Shown one piece after another: positions 53,048 to 63,960 of a stretch of 64,000 bases of DNA. The notes under the pieces are model-generated. The model saw only the letters and a program-made list of their open reading frames with translations. It made no database searches and was not told the DNA's origin. Each line of letters begins with the position of its first letter. The first letter of the stretch is position 1. Origin of the DNA: Erinaceus europaeus (taxonomy: Eukaryota; Chordata; Mammalia; Eulipotyphla; Erinaceidae); the NCBI RefSeq assembly GCF_950295315.1, contig NC_080168.1, positions 61,837,838 to 61,901,837 on the forward strand, in the 5' to 3' direction. Made by a program: the position numbers and the translations under genes.

Positions 53048-53629
53048 AGGAACATTCCCTGTCTCTGTGGAAGGGTTGTCTCTGAGGGCAAGGGTTCATA
53101 ATGAGGGGTCGTTTCCTGCCTCAAAGGGCAGGACCTGTAGGCTGGAGGGCATGGCCTGCCAAGCGGAGGGGCTATTTGGCATTGTATAGTCCTCAAGGCA
53201 ACAGTCTGCAAAGTCTATGAACTACTCAGGGTCAGTCTTTGAAAATCCAGCAGCGTGAAGGGAAGGAAGCTGCTGTAAAATTGTGTAAAGTGTCCAAAGG
53301 GTAAACCATCAAGTCCAATATAAGTGTCAGTCCAAAGTAGGCAACTAGGGGGAGAAATAGCAGGGGGTGAAATGCTGCATGAGGAAGGTCAGCCACTGGA
53401 ATTCTGCTTCTCTGTAGACAGTGAGCTGGAACCACCAAAATGTGACAGGCAAAGCAGAAGCAAGAAGGGCAGACAGGCAGTTAAAAAAGTCTGTCCTTGG
53501 AGTCTGTGATTCAGGTTCTTCAGATCGCGTGAGGTGACATCTAGGGTTTCGGGGGGTGTGCCACTATAGTTGTGCCATCTAGTGGGTGATGTCAGAGTGT
53601 GCAGATGGTTTTTCCCAGGATTCCTGTGA

Positions 53630-53990
53630 AAGAAACACCAACATTCTGCTTCTCGTGGTTAGCAGGGCATCTGATTTGAATTTTGTATAGAAGAAGTTTG
53701 GTGCCTTAGCCAACTGAGTATTGGGGGATGTATCTTCCCTATTTATTTATTTATTTATTTATTACTATTATTATTTTTTAATTTTTTTTTACTTAATTGA
53801 GCCTAAGCATTTGGTGGGCCTTCTCAACAGCCATTTGTCTTTGGGGGTAGTAAGAGATGTCCGTGGCATGGGTGATGTTATAAAGGGAAATATCTTTAAA
53901 TTGTTGGCTGACAAAGGCATGCCTATAGTGGCAAGACAAGATACATTAGTTAAGTGTAGAAGAATATGTGAATGTTGTTAATTCACATAA
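53630..53990 (-). pseudogene. Diverged extra integrase fragment inside ERV-2
   Basis: On the minus strand one frame reads QQFKDISLYNITHATD and then AVEKAHQMLRLN, the region around the integrase catalytic Glu. After an AT-rich (TATT)n interruption (53,741-53,790) it goes on with NTQLAKAPNFF. ERV-2 already has its own integrase at 55,140-55,740, and ERV-1 lacks this insert, so it is a second, more diverged copy. Confidence 0.7.
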
Positions 53991-54369
53991 GTTGTATATG
54001 GAGGAACTTTTTATAGTTTAATACCTTACCATATGAACAGATGAGTCTTCATGTGAAAGCTTGATAGCTGTAATCACTTACTTGTGAAAAAAAATAAAAC
54101 TTGTAACAAGTTAGAGGTTTATTATAATTGATAGCTCGATGATTATAATTGGTTTAAGTATCTTTATGATTTTGTTTAAAGATCATCTAATGTGACCTCT
54201 TGTAGCAGTCTCTACAGCAGGACCTTCAGACCAATTTTAGTTAGAATACATATTTTGATTTTTTAACTTTTTACTTTGGACTATAAACAGACTCAGGTTA
54301 CTTAGAGAGTTAATGCATGTTAGTGACAATGGTTTTAACATTTACAGTGCCAGATTGATGCCAGATCTG

Positions 54370-54435
54370 TTGTGGATTAATTTCCACAAGATAGCTTACA
54401 GAGCACTTTTGGGGGCCCTCCAAAAGCGCCCTGTA
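54370..54435 (-). ncRNA. Pair of conserved RNA hairpins in ERV-2 3' region
   Basis: Counterparts of the ERV-1 hairpins: hairpin 1 arms at 54,420-54,434 and 54,398-54,412, all 15 positions paired on the minus strand if two G-U pairs are allowed, same loop AGGGCCC. Hairpin 2 at 54,370-54,389 is unchanged in sequence. Confidence 0.7.
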
Positions 54436-54714
54436 TAGAGAATTTGTATTTTAGTCTTGGGGATTTATTGTCACGTTAAAATATTTAGACTTTACCTTAA
54501 ATAGTTAGTTACTTTTAGCAAATTAATTTTACCTTGCCTGGTCGTAATGTAGCTTCAAGGTTACACTTTTAATCGTTAATTTAATGTTTACCAAACTTGA
54601 AACATACCCATAAACATTTAGTTATAACACACTGGAGGAGAAAAACTTTCGTTATGAAAACATCATTTTAAAAACAAATTTGGATCCATCTTTACTCACA
54701 CATTTTAAGACTAA

Positions 54715-54716
<2 letters not shown>

Positions 54717-54784
<68 letters not shown>
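54717..54784. repeat. (TA)n(CA)n microsatellite inside ERV-2
   Basis: About 21 TA units followed by 12 CA units, absent from the matching place in ERV-1. Confidence 0.95.
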
Positions 54785-55049
54785 CAAGACTTATATATAA
54801 AAATCAAAAGAGAGAAAAAAAATTTGGGGAATGCTTCTGGATGTCTCCAGAAACCTTGGCTGCATCCAGCATTTTTATATAAAGTCAATTAAGTTTTAGA
54901 GTACTCTGAGCAGATGTGTCAAACAAAAAATTTTGGTCATTCAACACACTCACTCACAAAACACAACTGGCCAGTCATAACGTAAGACATCCAGAGAAGG
55001 GGTAGGAGAGAGGGCTCTGTGAGCCAGATTTTCCAGATTCCGCCATGTC

Positions 55050-55740
55050 CTATTATGGATTCTGGGATGCATCCTGCATCTAGTCCTCTTGTAGTATTTC
55101 TTGTTCTTCAGGGATAGCAGCGCCATCATGCGGGTATTGTCAGACATGGCGGGCAGGAACCCAGACAGGTTTGAAGTAATTCTGTGGAAAAACGCATACG
55201 AAACCCCTCCCCATGGTCAATAGGGGGTCAGGCCTTTTCCAGATTTTATCGAGTGGGTCTTTCCATTTGACCTTAATAGCTGGGAGGGTAGATGGTGTTT
55301 GCCAGTGAAGAATAATAGGAGGTAGGTCCAAGTTATTGTAAATATTAAAGAGATTTAATGTAGTTAAGGCTTTTGCTAGCTGAATATTGAGGGGGTTCAT
55401 TCCTCCTTTATCTTTGTTTAATTGAGCCTTAAGGGTTTGATGGGCCCTCTCAACAATGCCTTGTCCCTGTGGATTATAGGGAATGCCTGTGGTATCAGTA
55501 ATGTTCCAGAGGGAACAAAAATCTTTAAATTGTTTGCTGGTAAACGTAGTCCAATTGTCAGTTTTCAGTTGAAGATGTAAGCCCATTACAACAAAACAGG
55601 AGAGCATATGGCTTATAAGCTTTTTAGAGCTTTCTCCCATCTGAGCTGTCACCCACATAAATTTAGAAAATGTATCAATTGAGACAAACACATATTTTTG
55701 TTTGCCAAAGTTTGGTATGTGAGTGACATCGATTTGCTAA
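55050..55740 (-). pseudogene. pol: ERV-2 integrase
   Basis: The frame 55,691-55,140 covers most of the core and C-terminal domain (YVFVSIDTFSKF, GIVERAHQTLK). The second catalytic region reads KTDNWTTF instead of TDNG. A TAG just before IDVTHIP (about 55,738) and a TGA after ARHV end the frame on either side. Confidence 0.85.
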
Positions 55741-55767
55741 AGAGCATTGGCTTTTAAGCCTCAGGGG

Positions 55768-56637
55768 TTAACCCCAAGAGTTTGAATAGCAGGTGTTTTT
55801 TACGAGACTTGCACAGGAAGAACATGTAGCAAGGATATGTTTCAACTGTGATAAAAGAACATCAGGAAATGGAGCTTGAAGGCCTTTAAGATTAGCATGG
55901 GTTAGGGAATGAAAGTCAGCAGGATCAGAGACAGAGACTAGGAGACTTCCTGTGGAGGTGAGGCGGTCAGCTGCAGCATTCCCTTCGGACAGGGAACCAG
56001 GAAGAGGGCTGTAAGAATGAAGGTGTTGAACATACAGTAGTTGGGTTCGAGAACAGAGCATAGAGGCAGTTTGAATCAAGAGAGGGGAAAGTGGGTTGTC
56101 ATCAATTCTCACATAAGAACGAGCAAGCCATGGAAGTAAGTTAACAGTATACACACTGTCAGAAAAAAGGTTGAAGGATTCTGGTACAGCTTTTAATGCA
56201 AGGAAAACAGCATAAAGTTCTTTGTACTTAGGGGAATTATCAGGAAGCTCAGTAAAGAGAGGTTTAGGGGATTGTTTGTCTGGGTAATATATAAGAGCAG
56301 CAGCTCCCTTTATTACACCATCAGTGAAGACTGTAGGAGCAGAGGGGATGGGATCTTGAAAGAAAAGTTTAGGTACTAGTAGAGGCAAAAGAGGTAAAGA
56401 AGCTATCAATTTATTAGAAGGAAAATGGTTATCTATTTGTCCTGGAAACCCCGCAAAGCTTATGGCAAAATGGGAATGATGGCGTATGAGCCACTCTGTA
56501 TCTGTGAGAGAAACAGGAAGAATAATTAAATCCAGTTCTTTCCCTAAGACCTGCACAGACCTGTTTCTTCCTTGGTGAACCATGAATGCTAACGCGTCTA
56601 TCTCAGTGAGGAGTCTTGGAGCTCTGCCTACTGGCAT
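55768..56637 (-). pseudogene. pol: ERV-2 RT connection, RNase H and integrase zinc region
   Basis: 289 open codons with VFTDGV (Asp kept, Gly-Gly changed to Gly-Val), KELYAVF, LFSDSVY, NAAADRLT, FHSLTH and CSSC. The uninterrupted frame here is what shows the one-base loss in ERV-1 near 44,622. It stops in altered residues at 55,768. Confidence 0.85.
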
Positions 56638-56837
56638 GTGAAGCCACTCGTGAATCCCATGATTCTACCACAGTGCCCCCACTACTGTGGAGGTGGAGTT
56701 AAAGATTAGAAGGTTTACCGGAGATGAGGGGGAGAATCGAACAAGGTGCATGTCCTGGAGGGCCTGGTTAACCCTTTCCAGTGCCAAGGAGGCCTTGGGA
56801 GTTAACCTACGTTTTGAGGAGGGCTGTTTGTTTCCTT

Positions 56838-57611
56838 TTAACAGGTCAAACAGTAGTTGGAGGCAGCTAGTAGGCAGATATACTGCCTAAGCCAATTTAA
56901 ATTTCCAAGAAAACTTTGTAAAGAAGCAAGAATAAGGTTAGAAGGAAAAGTAACACTAAGTTTTAAGGGACGAATTTGCATTAGAGAAATCTCTGAACCT
57001 AAGAAAGATATTAGAGGAATTAGCTGTATCTTCTCAGGAGCTAGATTAAGGCCGCTTTTCTTTAAGGCAGGAATGAGAAAATCACATAGGGCACAGAGAT
57101 CTGTATCTAATTCTCCCCATATTAAGACGTCATCCATGTAGTGAAAAACATTAAGCCCCTTATGAATATATGGGAAAAGGGCAGATTTAATAGCCTCTTA
57201 ACAAATTGTAGGACTATTGGCCATGCCCTGGGGTAGTACCACCCATTCAAATCTATCGGCAGGGCTGGCGTTATTAATAGAAGGAACAGAGAATGCAAAG
57301 CATTTACAGTCTTGCGGATGCAAGGGAATAGAGAAAAAACAATCTTGTATATCAATAGCTATGACTGGAATTCCCATGGGAATTGCAGAAGCAAGAGGCA
57401 AACCCCTTTGGGGGGAGCCCCAGACCTGCATGGTTTTATTTACCGCACAGAGATCTTGGAGGAGGCGCCATTTTCCTGAGCACTTTTTAATCACAAAGAC
57501 AGGAGTATTCCATGGGCTTTGAGAATGACGAATGTGTCCCAAGGACAACTGCTCTTGGACAAGCTCTTTTAAAATTTCTAGCTTATCCCTAGGCAAAGGC
57601 CACTGTTCCAC
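56838..57611 (-). pseudogene. pol: ERV-2 reverse transcriptase, two open blocks
   Basis: 57,611-57,198 ends at a TAA in place of the Gln codon after NSPTIC. 57,137-56,838 then carries MDDVLIWGELD (the YMDD box is kept) and runs out of frame near 56,860 after a deletion. Confidence 0.85.
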
Positions 57612-57670
57612 CCAGACAGGCTCATTAGAAAGCCAGTCTAAGCAGGGAGTTTGGTTACGAACCGTGGCAG

Positions 57671-58057
57671 TTAGTAGTGGGGGTGCTGATTAGATCTAGT
57701 CTCGCAGGAGCGGGTGTTATGCTCTGCAGAGGCATCTGTGGATATCCTAACATCAAGACATTCCAGAAGATCCCTGCCCAGTAGGTTAGTGCTAATATCA
57801 GCTACCAAAGTGTGGAAGTGTCCGGTAGTCCCTTCAGGGTCTTCCCACATGAGCAAATCTCGTGTGAGAAAGGCTTGGGTCAACCCTCCAACTCTGTGTA
57901 AATGGGGTCCTGGGAGGATTTCCCGATTCTGGGGAACCTCTGCTTCCCTTAAAATAGTCTTTTCTGCCCCCGTGTCAATCAAACATTTAAAAGGAATATT
58001 GCCAATCCTTACTGTCGTAGTAGGGTGACCTCGTTCTAAGACAGGAGTGGTCCACAA
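57671..58057 (-). pseudogene. pro: ERV-2 protease
   Basis: [11 protein letters not shown] (DTGA kept, next Asp changed to Glu), RVGGLTQAF and LLGRDLLE in a 128-codon open frame. Its link to gag is lost, because about 240 bases including the slippery site and pseudoknot are deleted. Confidence 0.85.
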
Positions 58058-58083
58058 AATCTCAGGCCCTGAATTTGTACCAT

Positions 58084-59400
58084 TCAGGGGCGTGCCATCT
58101 TTATGAAACTTGGACCAACAATCTCTCTTCCAATGAAAACCTTTCTGACATCTAGGACAAGGTGTTTGTGGCCTCTGGCTCCCTGTGAAGGCAGGGCTGC
58201 CCTGACTGGAGACATGGTTGCCCTAACTGGAGGCGTGGTTGCCCTGACTGGTCGTGGCTTATCTGGACATTGGTTATGCCAATGCCCTTGGCGACTGCAC
58301 TGAAAGCAGGCCTCGTTTTCATTATGTGGGGTAACTGCATAAGCTTGTGTCATATTGGGTGCCCCATAAGAGCCTGGTCTAAGTTCCTGTGTTGCTAAAA
58401 TCCAATTATCTGGGTGTTGGTGTTTAAGACTGAGGCATGCCTGAGGGAATAGCGAAATCATGCCATCCCAGACAATAGAATGCAGTAGGAGAGAGTGGAC
58501 TTCAGGATTATAAATCTTTCTCTCTAAGGTTGACCACACCCTGGCAGTGAAGTTAGCTACGGATTCATTAGTTTCTTGGCAAAGGGAGTTAATGGGGACT
58601 GAGGCCTCTCCTGTGGATGGGGTTAACCTCTCCCATGCTTGTATTAAACAGATGCGTACCTGTTCAAAATAACCGGCTGGAAACTTGGCTTCTGCCTGCT
58701 GAATTCCAGTTTCAAACTCTCCAGCTCCAAACAGTGCATCAAAATTCCATTGTAGCTGTTTCTGACTATTTTTCTGGGATTGTTTTGAGCATTCATCACG
58801 AAAACATGCCTCCCATTGCAAGTAGAGGGGGTCTGGGAGTGCAGCAAGAACTAAGTCCCTCCAATCTTATGGGGTATTAAGGTGCTGGAAAAGGCCTCGT
58901 AAAATGGACTTGGTCCATGGGGAATGGATTCCATCCTCCTTCACTGCCTGTCTGAGTTCTCTAAGCCCTATGGAGGAGTATGGGTGCCACACCTGAGGGT
59001 TTTGTTTATTGGGGGCCACATTTACCGGAAAGGTGTGGACTTGGTTTGATGACGAGGTATCAGCGGGGGAAGGAGTCACAGAAGTGGAAGCTGCTGGAGA
59101 AGCGGCTGCCAGAGAAACCAAACACATGTATGCTGAAACAGAACTCTCGGGACAAAATACAGAAGGCTTAGGGTGGCTAAGCGCCGAGAACATTTTCTTT
59201 AACTCTTGTATCTCAGCCTCAAGGTTTCTTAATGACGAGGTATCAGCGGGGAAGTAGTCATGGAAGTGGAAACCGCTGGAGAAGCGGCTGCCAGAGAAAC
59301 CGAACACGTGTCTGCTGAAACAGACCTGTCGGGGCAAAGTGCAGAAGGCTTAGGGTGGCTAAGCACCGAGAACATCTTTAATTCCCATTGGTTCATGATG
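58084..59400 (-). pseudogene. gag: ERV-2 gag, 5'-truncated and frameshifted
   Basis: Capsid pieces at 59,337-58,867 and 58,821-58,084, one zinc knuckle (CFQCSRQGHWHNQC) intact and the second out of frame. The spacer is duplicated: 59,049-59,215 and 59,232-59,387 share the unit starting ATGACGAGGTATCAGCGGG. The N-terminal membrane segment seen in ERV-1 is absent because the copy ends near 59,400. Confidence 0.85.
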
Positions 59401-59658
59401 TCTTTTTGCTCCGCCTCCTCTCGTAGTACACCCTGATTTGCAACAGTCACTTTTCACTCCACCCTCTCTACGTCACATCCTGTTTATACCCTATTTGGCA
59501 AGTATATATATATATATGGAAAGGATTGTGATTAGAGTTAGTTTAGTTTTAGATGGCTTAGATTGTGCTGTGTTCCGCATGAAGAAAGACTGATCTGCGT
59601 ACCACTCAGCCATGAGTCCTTGGTTGTCTGTCTCCCACCCATGAAGCTCAGCCCGACA
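59400..59658 (+). repeat. Partial LTR, plus strand, abutting ERV-2
   Basis: CAGTCACTTTTCACTCCACC and CACATCCTGTTTATACCCTA match the U3 of the ERV-1 LTR (40,440-40,495), including the TATA position (here a TATATATA run). The downstream R/U5 differs and ends in GCTCAGCCCGACA. Its 5' part is missing where ERV-2 gag starts in the opposite orientation. It stems from a related LTR family. Confidence 0.75.
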
Positions 59659-59661
59659 CAT

Positions 59662-59830
59662 AGAGACAGTGAAATTGAGAAGGGAGAAGGAGATATATAG
59701 AGCGAGACAGAGAGACACCTGTGGCCCTGCTTCCCTGATTTGAAGCTTTCCTTTCACCTGCAGTTGGGAACCAGTGGCTTGAACCCGAGTCTTTGCACAC
59801 TTAACTAGGTGCGCCACCACCTGGCCCCCA
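59662..59830 (-). repeat. SINE, family A
   Basis: TAGAGACAGTGAAATTGAGA, GTGGCTTGAACCCGAGTC and TAGGTGCGCCACCACCTGGC. Confidence 0.85.
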
Positions 59831-60344
59831 TACCCTTTTCTTTACAAGGCTGATTTTCTAGAATATGTTCTCTTTCCTAGGCTGATACCTGTAGTTCCTC
59901 CACATGGAATTTGTAGAAAACTTTATTCCCTCTTCCAAGGATTATCCACCACTGGGGACCCCCCCACCTTTGAATATCATTGAGTTTTCTGTTTCCCTCC
60001 AGATTCTTGGAATTGAATGCAGCACCAGGATGGCTCCAATCAGTTTCCTGAGTAGGACAATCACTTCCCTCATTCAAGCCATTATGGGTCTATTACCACA
60101 CTCAAAAGGTGCATTAGCTTTCTCAGCAGCCACATTCCACTGCTGGTCTTTATTGAAATAAAATCCATAAATCTTTGTTGCTGAAGTGCCAATAAGCCTT
60201 GTTCCTCTTATATGTTATATGTGTGCATGTGTGAGAAAGAGAAAGACAAGAAGAAAGAGACAGAGATGGAACCAAGTGTTAGATCCTATATAGCCTCACT
60301 TTAAAGTTCCATATTGTTAGATCTCGTGTTATTTATTTATTTAC
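59831..60344. other. Unique sequence without identified gene
   Basis: No SINE. Two overlapping short frames (66 and 85 codons) on opposite strands show no recognised domain. Confidence 0.35.
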
Positions 60345-60555
60345 TTGGTATTATCTTTATTTATTGGATTGAGACAGCCAGAAATCAAGAGGGAAAGGGG
60401 GTGATAGAGAGTGAGAGAGACATAGAGACACATGCAGCCCTGCTTTACCACTCATAAAGCTTTTCCCCCCGTAGGTGGGGACTAGAGGCTTGAACCTGGA
60501 TCCTTGTGCATTGTAACACATGTGCTCAACCAGGTGTGCCACCACCTGGCCCCTT
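60345..60555 (-). repeat. SINE, family A
   Basis: TTATTTATTGGATTGAGACA, ACTCATAAAGCTTTTCCCCC and GAGGCTTGAACCTGGATCC. Confidence 0.85.
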
Positions 60556-60644
60556 TTTTAGTTCTTTATTCCATATGTTGGAGGTTGTCAATTTTAAATA
60601 TATATATTTAAAATAATAAATGCATATATATTTAATATTTTATA

Positions 60645-60800
60645 ACATTTTTTAAAGATTGTATTTATTTGTTAATAAGAAAAATAAGAGGAGAAAGAAC
60701 CAGATTATCACTCTGGTACATATGCTGCCAGGGATTGATCTTGGGACCTCATGCTTGAGAGTCTAGTGCTTTATCCACTGCACCACCTGCTGGACTACTA
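60645..60800 (-). repeat. SINE, family E
   Basis: TTAATAAGAAAAATAAGAGG, GAACCAGATTATCACTCTGG, GGGATTGATCTTGGGACCTC and TGCTTTATCCACTGCACCA. Confidence 0.8.
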
Positions 60801-61067
60801 TTTTATTAACATTAATTATTTATTGAGTCATCCAGAACATCGCGTTGGCATATGCAGTACTATGGATGAACTCAGTACTTCATGCATGAAAGCTATGCAC
60901 TGCACCACTGAGCCACCTACCCAGCACCTGAAGTTTTCAAATTTTTGTTTTAAGGGTTCTGTTGTTGTTTGTTTACTTTGTTTTTTTTTTTTCACCAGGG
61001 TTTTATGGCTGGGGCTCCAATCCCTCACAGCCACATCTCCAGTTTCCAGTGAGTTTTTTTTTTTCCT

Positions 61068-61228
61068 TTTTTGATAGAGGATGAGAGACAGAAATAGAGA
61101 AGGGAGACAGCCAATCACTGCTCTAGCACTCATGAAGTTTCTCTCTTGCTTGTGGGAACCTGGTGCTTGAACTCAGGGACTGTGGATAGTAATGTGTGCC
61201 CTTCCAGGCACACTACCAAATGGGCCAA
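61068..61228 (-). repeat. SINE, family D
   Basis: GATAGAGGATGAGAGACAG, GGTGCTTGAACTCAGGGAC and AGGCACACTACCAAATGGG, followed by a (TG)n run at 61,240-61,266. Confidence 0.6.
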
Positions 61229-61264
61229 GCTGCTGCTGCTGTGTGTGTGTGTGTGTGTGTGTGT

Positions 61265-62470
61265 GTTTATTAATGATTTAATAATGATTAACAAGATTGT
61301 AGAATAAGACATACAAATCCATACAATTCCCACCACCAGAATTGCATATCCCATTCCCTCCAAAGGAAGCTTCCCTATTCTTTATTTTTTTTTATTTTAA
61401 GATTTTATTTATTTATTTATTTATTAATGATAAAGATAGGAGAGAGAGGGAAAAAGAACCAGACATCACTCTGGTACATGTGCTGCTGGGGGTTGAACTC
61501 TTGACCTTATGCTTGAGAATTCAATGCTTTATCCACTGCACTACCACCCGGACCACAAAGTTTCCTATTTTTTATCTCTCTGGGCATATGGACCAAAACT
61601 CCTTATGGGCTGCAAAAGGTAGGAGTTTTGACTTATGTGATTGCTTCTCTGCCAGACGTGGACATTGGCAGGTAAATCCACACTCCCAGCTTTTTTCTAT
61701 CTTTCCATCTCCCCAGACAATACTTTGGGCTCACCTGCCATGTTAGCTGTCAGACTCAGGCAAAAACTAGTAGAGTCATGGACCCCTTGGAATATACCTA
61801 AAATAGACCTACTAGCTTTTTCCAAAATGGAGACCCCCAAATCTTCATCTGCAGTATTTTTGCCTTTAGGTTCATGATTAGTCAACAATTTGTTCTGCTT
61901 TATATCTTAACTCTTTTCAGCCAACAGGTTCCAGTTGCTACCATGATGCTAGCCTGACTTCCCTTGGTAGATGACCCCACCAATGTGTCCTGGAGCCCCG
62001 CTCCCAGAGCTCTGCACCACTAGGAAGAGAGAGAGGCAAAAGAGGCTGAGAGTATGGATCAACCTGCCATTGTTCAGTGGGGAAGGAATTACAGAAGCCA
62101 GACCTTCCACCTTCTGCACCCCATAATGGTCCTGGGTCCTGGATAAAGAATAGGAAAGCATTCAAGGGAGGAGACAGGATACATAGTTCTGGTGGTGGGA
62201 ATTGTATGGAAATGTACCCCTCTTATGCTATGGTCTTATCAACATTTTAATTTTATTAACAAATAAATAAAAATGTTTAAAAATTCCCAATGGGCTGCAG
62301 AAGGTAGGAGTTCTGACTTCTGTAATTGCTTCTCATGTTGGCCTGTTTCTGTCTTTCCCTAGTGTGGTAGGGCTCTGGAGAGTTGGGGTTCCAGGACACA
62401 TTGGTGAGCTCTGCAACTTGGTGGCTGAAAATTAGTAAGATATAAAGCAAGTTGGGGAAACTATATACAT
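61265..62470 (-). repeat. Retroposon R copy, split by an E SINE and by a second R copy
   Basis: Reverse R pieces at 61,265-61,382, 61,559-61,920 and 62,285-62,470 (CACCACCAGAATTGC, GGACCAAAACTCCTTATGGG, GTTCCAGGACACATTGGTG) are parted by a reverse family E SINE (61,383-61,558, AACCAGACATCACTCTGGTA) and by a forward R copy (61,925-62,278, GACTTCCCTTGGTAGATGAC to TTTATTAACAAATAAATAA). Confidence 0.7.
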
Positions 62471-62554
62471 TTAAGTAAAAGTGTGCAATAATCTGTAGTG
62501 AGTAGACAGATTCAATAAGTGGAAAGACCTTAAAAAGACACCATAAGGTACTTA

Positions 62555-62561
<7 letters not shown>

Positions 62562-62605
<44 letters not shown>
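62562..62605. repeat. (TA)n microsatellite
   Basis: About 20 TA units, directly before a reverse family C SINE, where its tail would be. Confidence 0.95.
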
Positions 62606-62611
<6 letters not shown>

Positions 62612-62735
62612 TCCAGAGTCCTGCTCAGCTCTAGCTTATGGTGGTGCTGAGTACTGAACCTGGGACCTCAGAGCCTCAGACATGAGAGTTATTTGTATAA
62701 CCCTTATGCTGTCATCCCAGCCCAATATTTTCTTC
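62605..62735 (-). repeat. SINE, family C
   Basis: TTCCAGAGTCCTGCTCAGCTC, GGTGCTGAGTACTGAACC and CAGAGCCTCAGACATGAGAG. Confidence 0.85.
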
Positions 62736-62869
62736 TTGAATCTTGGCCCCATCATCTGTAGAATTTTCTCAACTCCTCATGTTGTATACCCAAATCCAAA
62801 TTGGATAAACTTTCCTTTATATCTTCACCCCATCTCCCACAAACTGGACAAGAAAGAACCCTCTGTGGT

Positions 62870-63020
62870 CTAAGAGGTGGTGCAGATAAAGCATTGAACT
62901 CTCGAGCATGAGGCCCCGAGTCTGATCCCCAACAGCACATGTACCAGAGTGATGCCTGATTCTTTCTCTCCTCCTATTTTCTCATAAGTAAATAAATAAA
63001 TTATTTCTTTAAAAAGAGAG
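62870..63020 (+). repeat. SINE, family E
   Basis: AAGAGGTGGTGCAGATAAAG, GCATTGAACTCTCGAGCATG, CCCGAGTCTGATCCCCAAC and an AAGTAAATAAATAAATTA tail. Confidence 0.85.
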
Positions 63021-63029
63021 AGAAGGGGG

Positions 63030-63365
63030 GTTGGGAGGTGGTGCAGCTGGTTAAGCGCACATGGCATAAAGCGCAAGGACCAGTGCAAGGATACTGGTTC
63101 GAGCCCCCAGCTCCCCACCTGCAGGGGGGTTGCTTCACAAGTGGTGAAGCAGGTCTGCAGGTGTCTGTCTTTCTTCTCCCTCTCTGTCTTACCCTCCTCT
63201 CTCAATTTCTTTCTGTTCTATCCAACAACAATGACAGCAATAATAATAACAACAACGATAACAAGGACAACAAAAGGGGAAAAATCGCCTTCAAGAGCAG
63301 TGGATTCATAGTGCAGGCAGAGTCCCAGCAATAACCCTGGGGGCAAATAAAGATAAATAAATAAA
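63030..63365 (+). repeat. SINE, family B, full length
   Basis: GGAGGTGGTGCAGCTGGTTA, TACTGGTTCGAGCCCCCAGC, TTGCTTCACAAGTGGTGAAG, ACAACAATGACAGCAATAAT and AGAGCAGTGGATTCATAGTG, so this copy shows every part of the family. A (GA)n run follows (63,367-63,388). Confidence 0.9.
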
Positions 63366-63644
63366 AAGAGAGAGAGAGAGAGAGAGAAAATAGCCCTCTG
63401 ATTTGCCTATGAACAGTATCCTTCAACTTGACTTAAGTACAACAGGCCTAATTTTTGGATACAGAACCAATCATGTAAAAATGACAAGGGTCTGTAAGCC
63501 CATGATTCTTCACCCTGTCTGGGTCATAAGAAAGATAAGCAGGAGGCAGGAAGGGATGGTGCCTTCTGGAGGGAAGTGCTCTCTGCAGCACCACTAATTT
63601 GTGTGGGACACAGTTTCACAAGGACAGATGAGCTGCTTAGGTTG

Positions 63645-63960
63645 TGGGGACCAAGAGGTGGCATACCTGGTAGAGCAGACAGCTTGCCATGAACAAGGAC
63701 TCAGGTTCAAGCTCCTGATCCCCACCTGTAGGAGGAAAACTTCAGAAGCAGTGACGCAGTGTTGCAGATGGGCATTGGGGGGACACTTCAAGCCTGCAGG
63801 TGTCTATCTTTATCTCCCCTCCACTCTGCTCTCAATTTTTCTCTGACCTATCAAGTGTAAGAGAAAGAGAGAGAAAAAGAAATAAAATGGCTTTGGGGAG
63901 TGGTGGATTCATAATGCTGACACTGAGTACGAGCAATAAGCCCAGTGACACTAATTGAAA
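63645..63960 (+). repeat. SINE, family B, diverged
   Basis: ACCAAGAGGTGGCATACCTG, TCAGGTTCAAGCTCC, AAAACTTCAGAAGCAGTGA and GGAGTGGTGGATTCATAATG. Confidence 0.75.

Larger units (their letters stand above)
52120..59400 (-). mobile_element. ERV-2: older, defective relative of ERV-1
   Basis: Gag, pro, RT, RNase H, integrase and 3' noncoding region follow in minus orientation, colinear with and clearly similar to ERV-1. It has a 3' LTR (52,120-52,579) but no matching 5' LTR, and gag loses its N-terminal part near 59,400. Stops and frameshifts occur in every gene. It contains no SINE. The LTR is unrelated to that of ERV-1 beyond the first dozen bases. Confidence 0.9.

Noticed and set aside
55050..57611. 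APOBEC-type G-to-A hypermutation in ERV-2
   Set aside because: One TGG-to-TAG change near 55,738 fits, but other stops arise from C-to-T (CAA to TAA) and CpG decay (CGG to TGA). The mix is ordinary ageing, not strand-biased editing.
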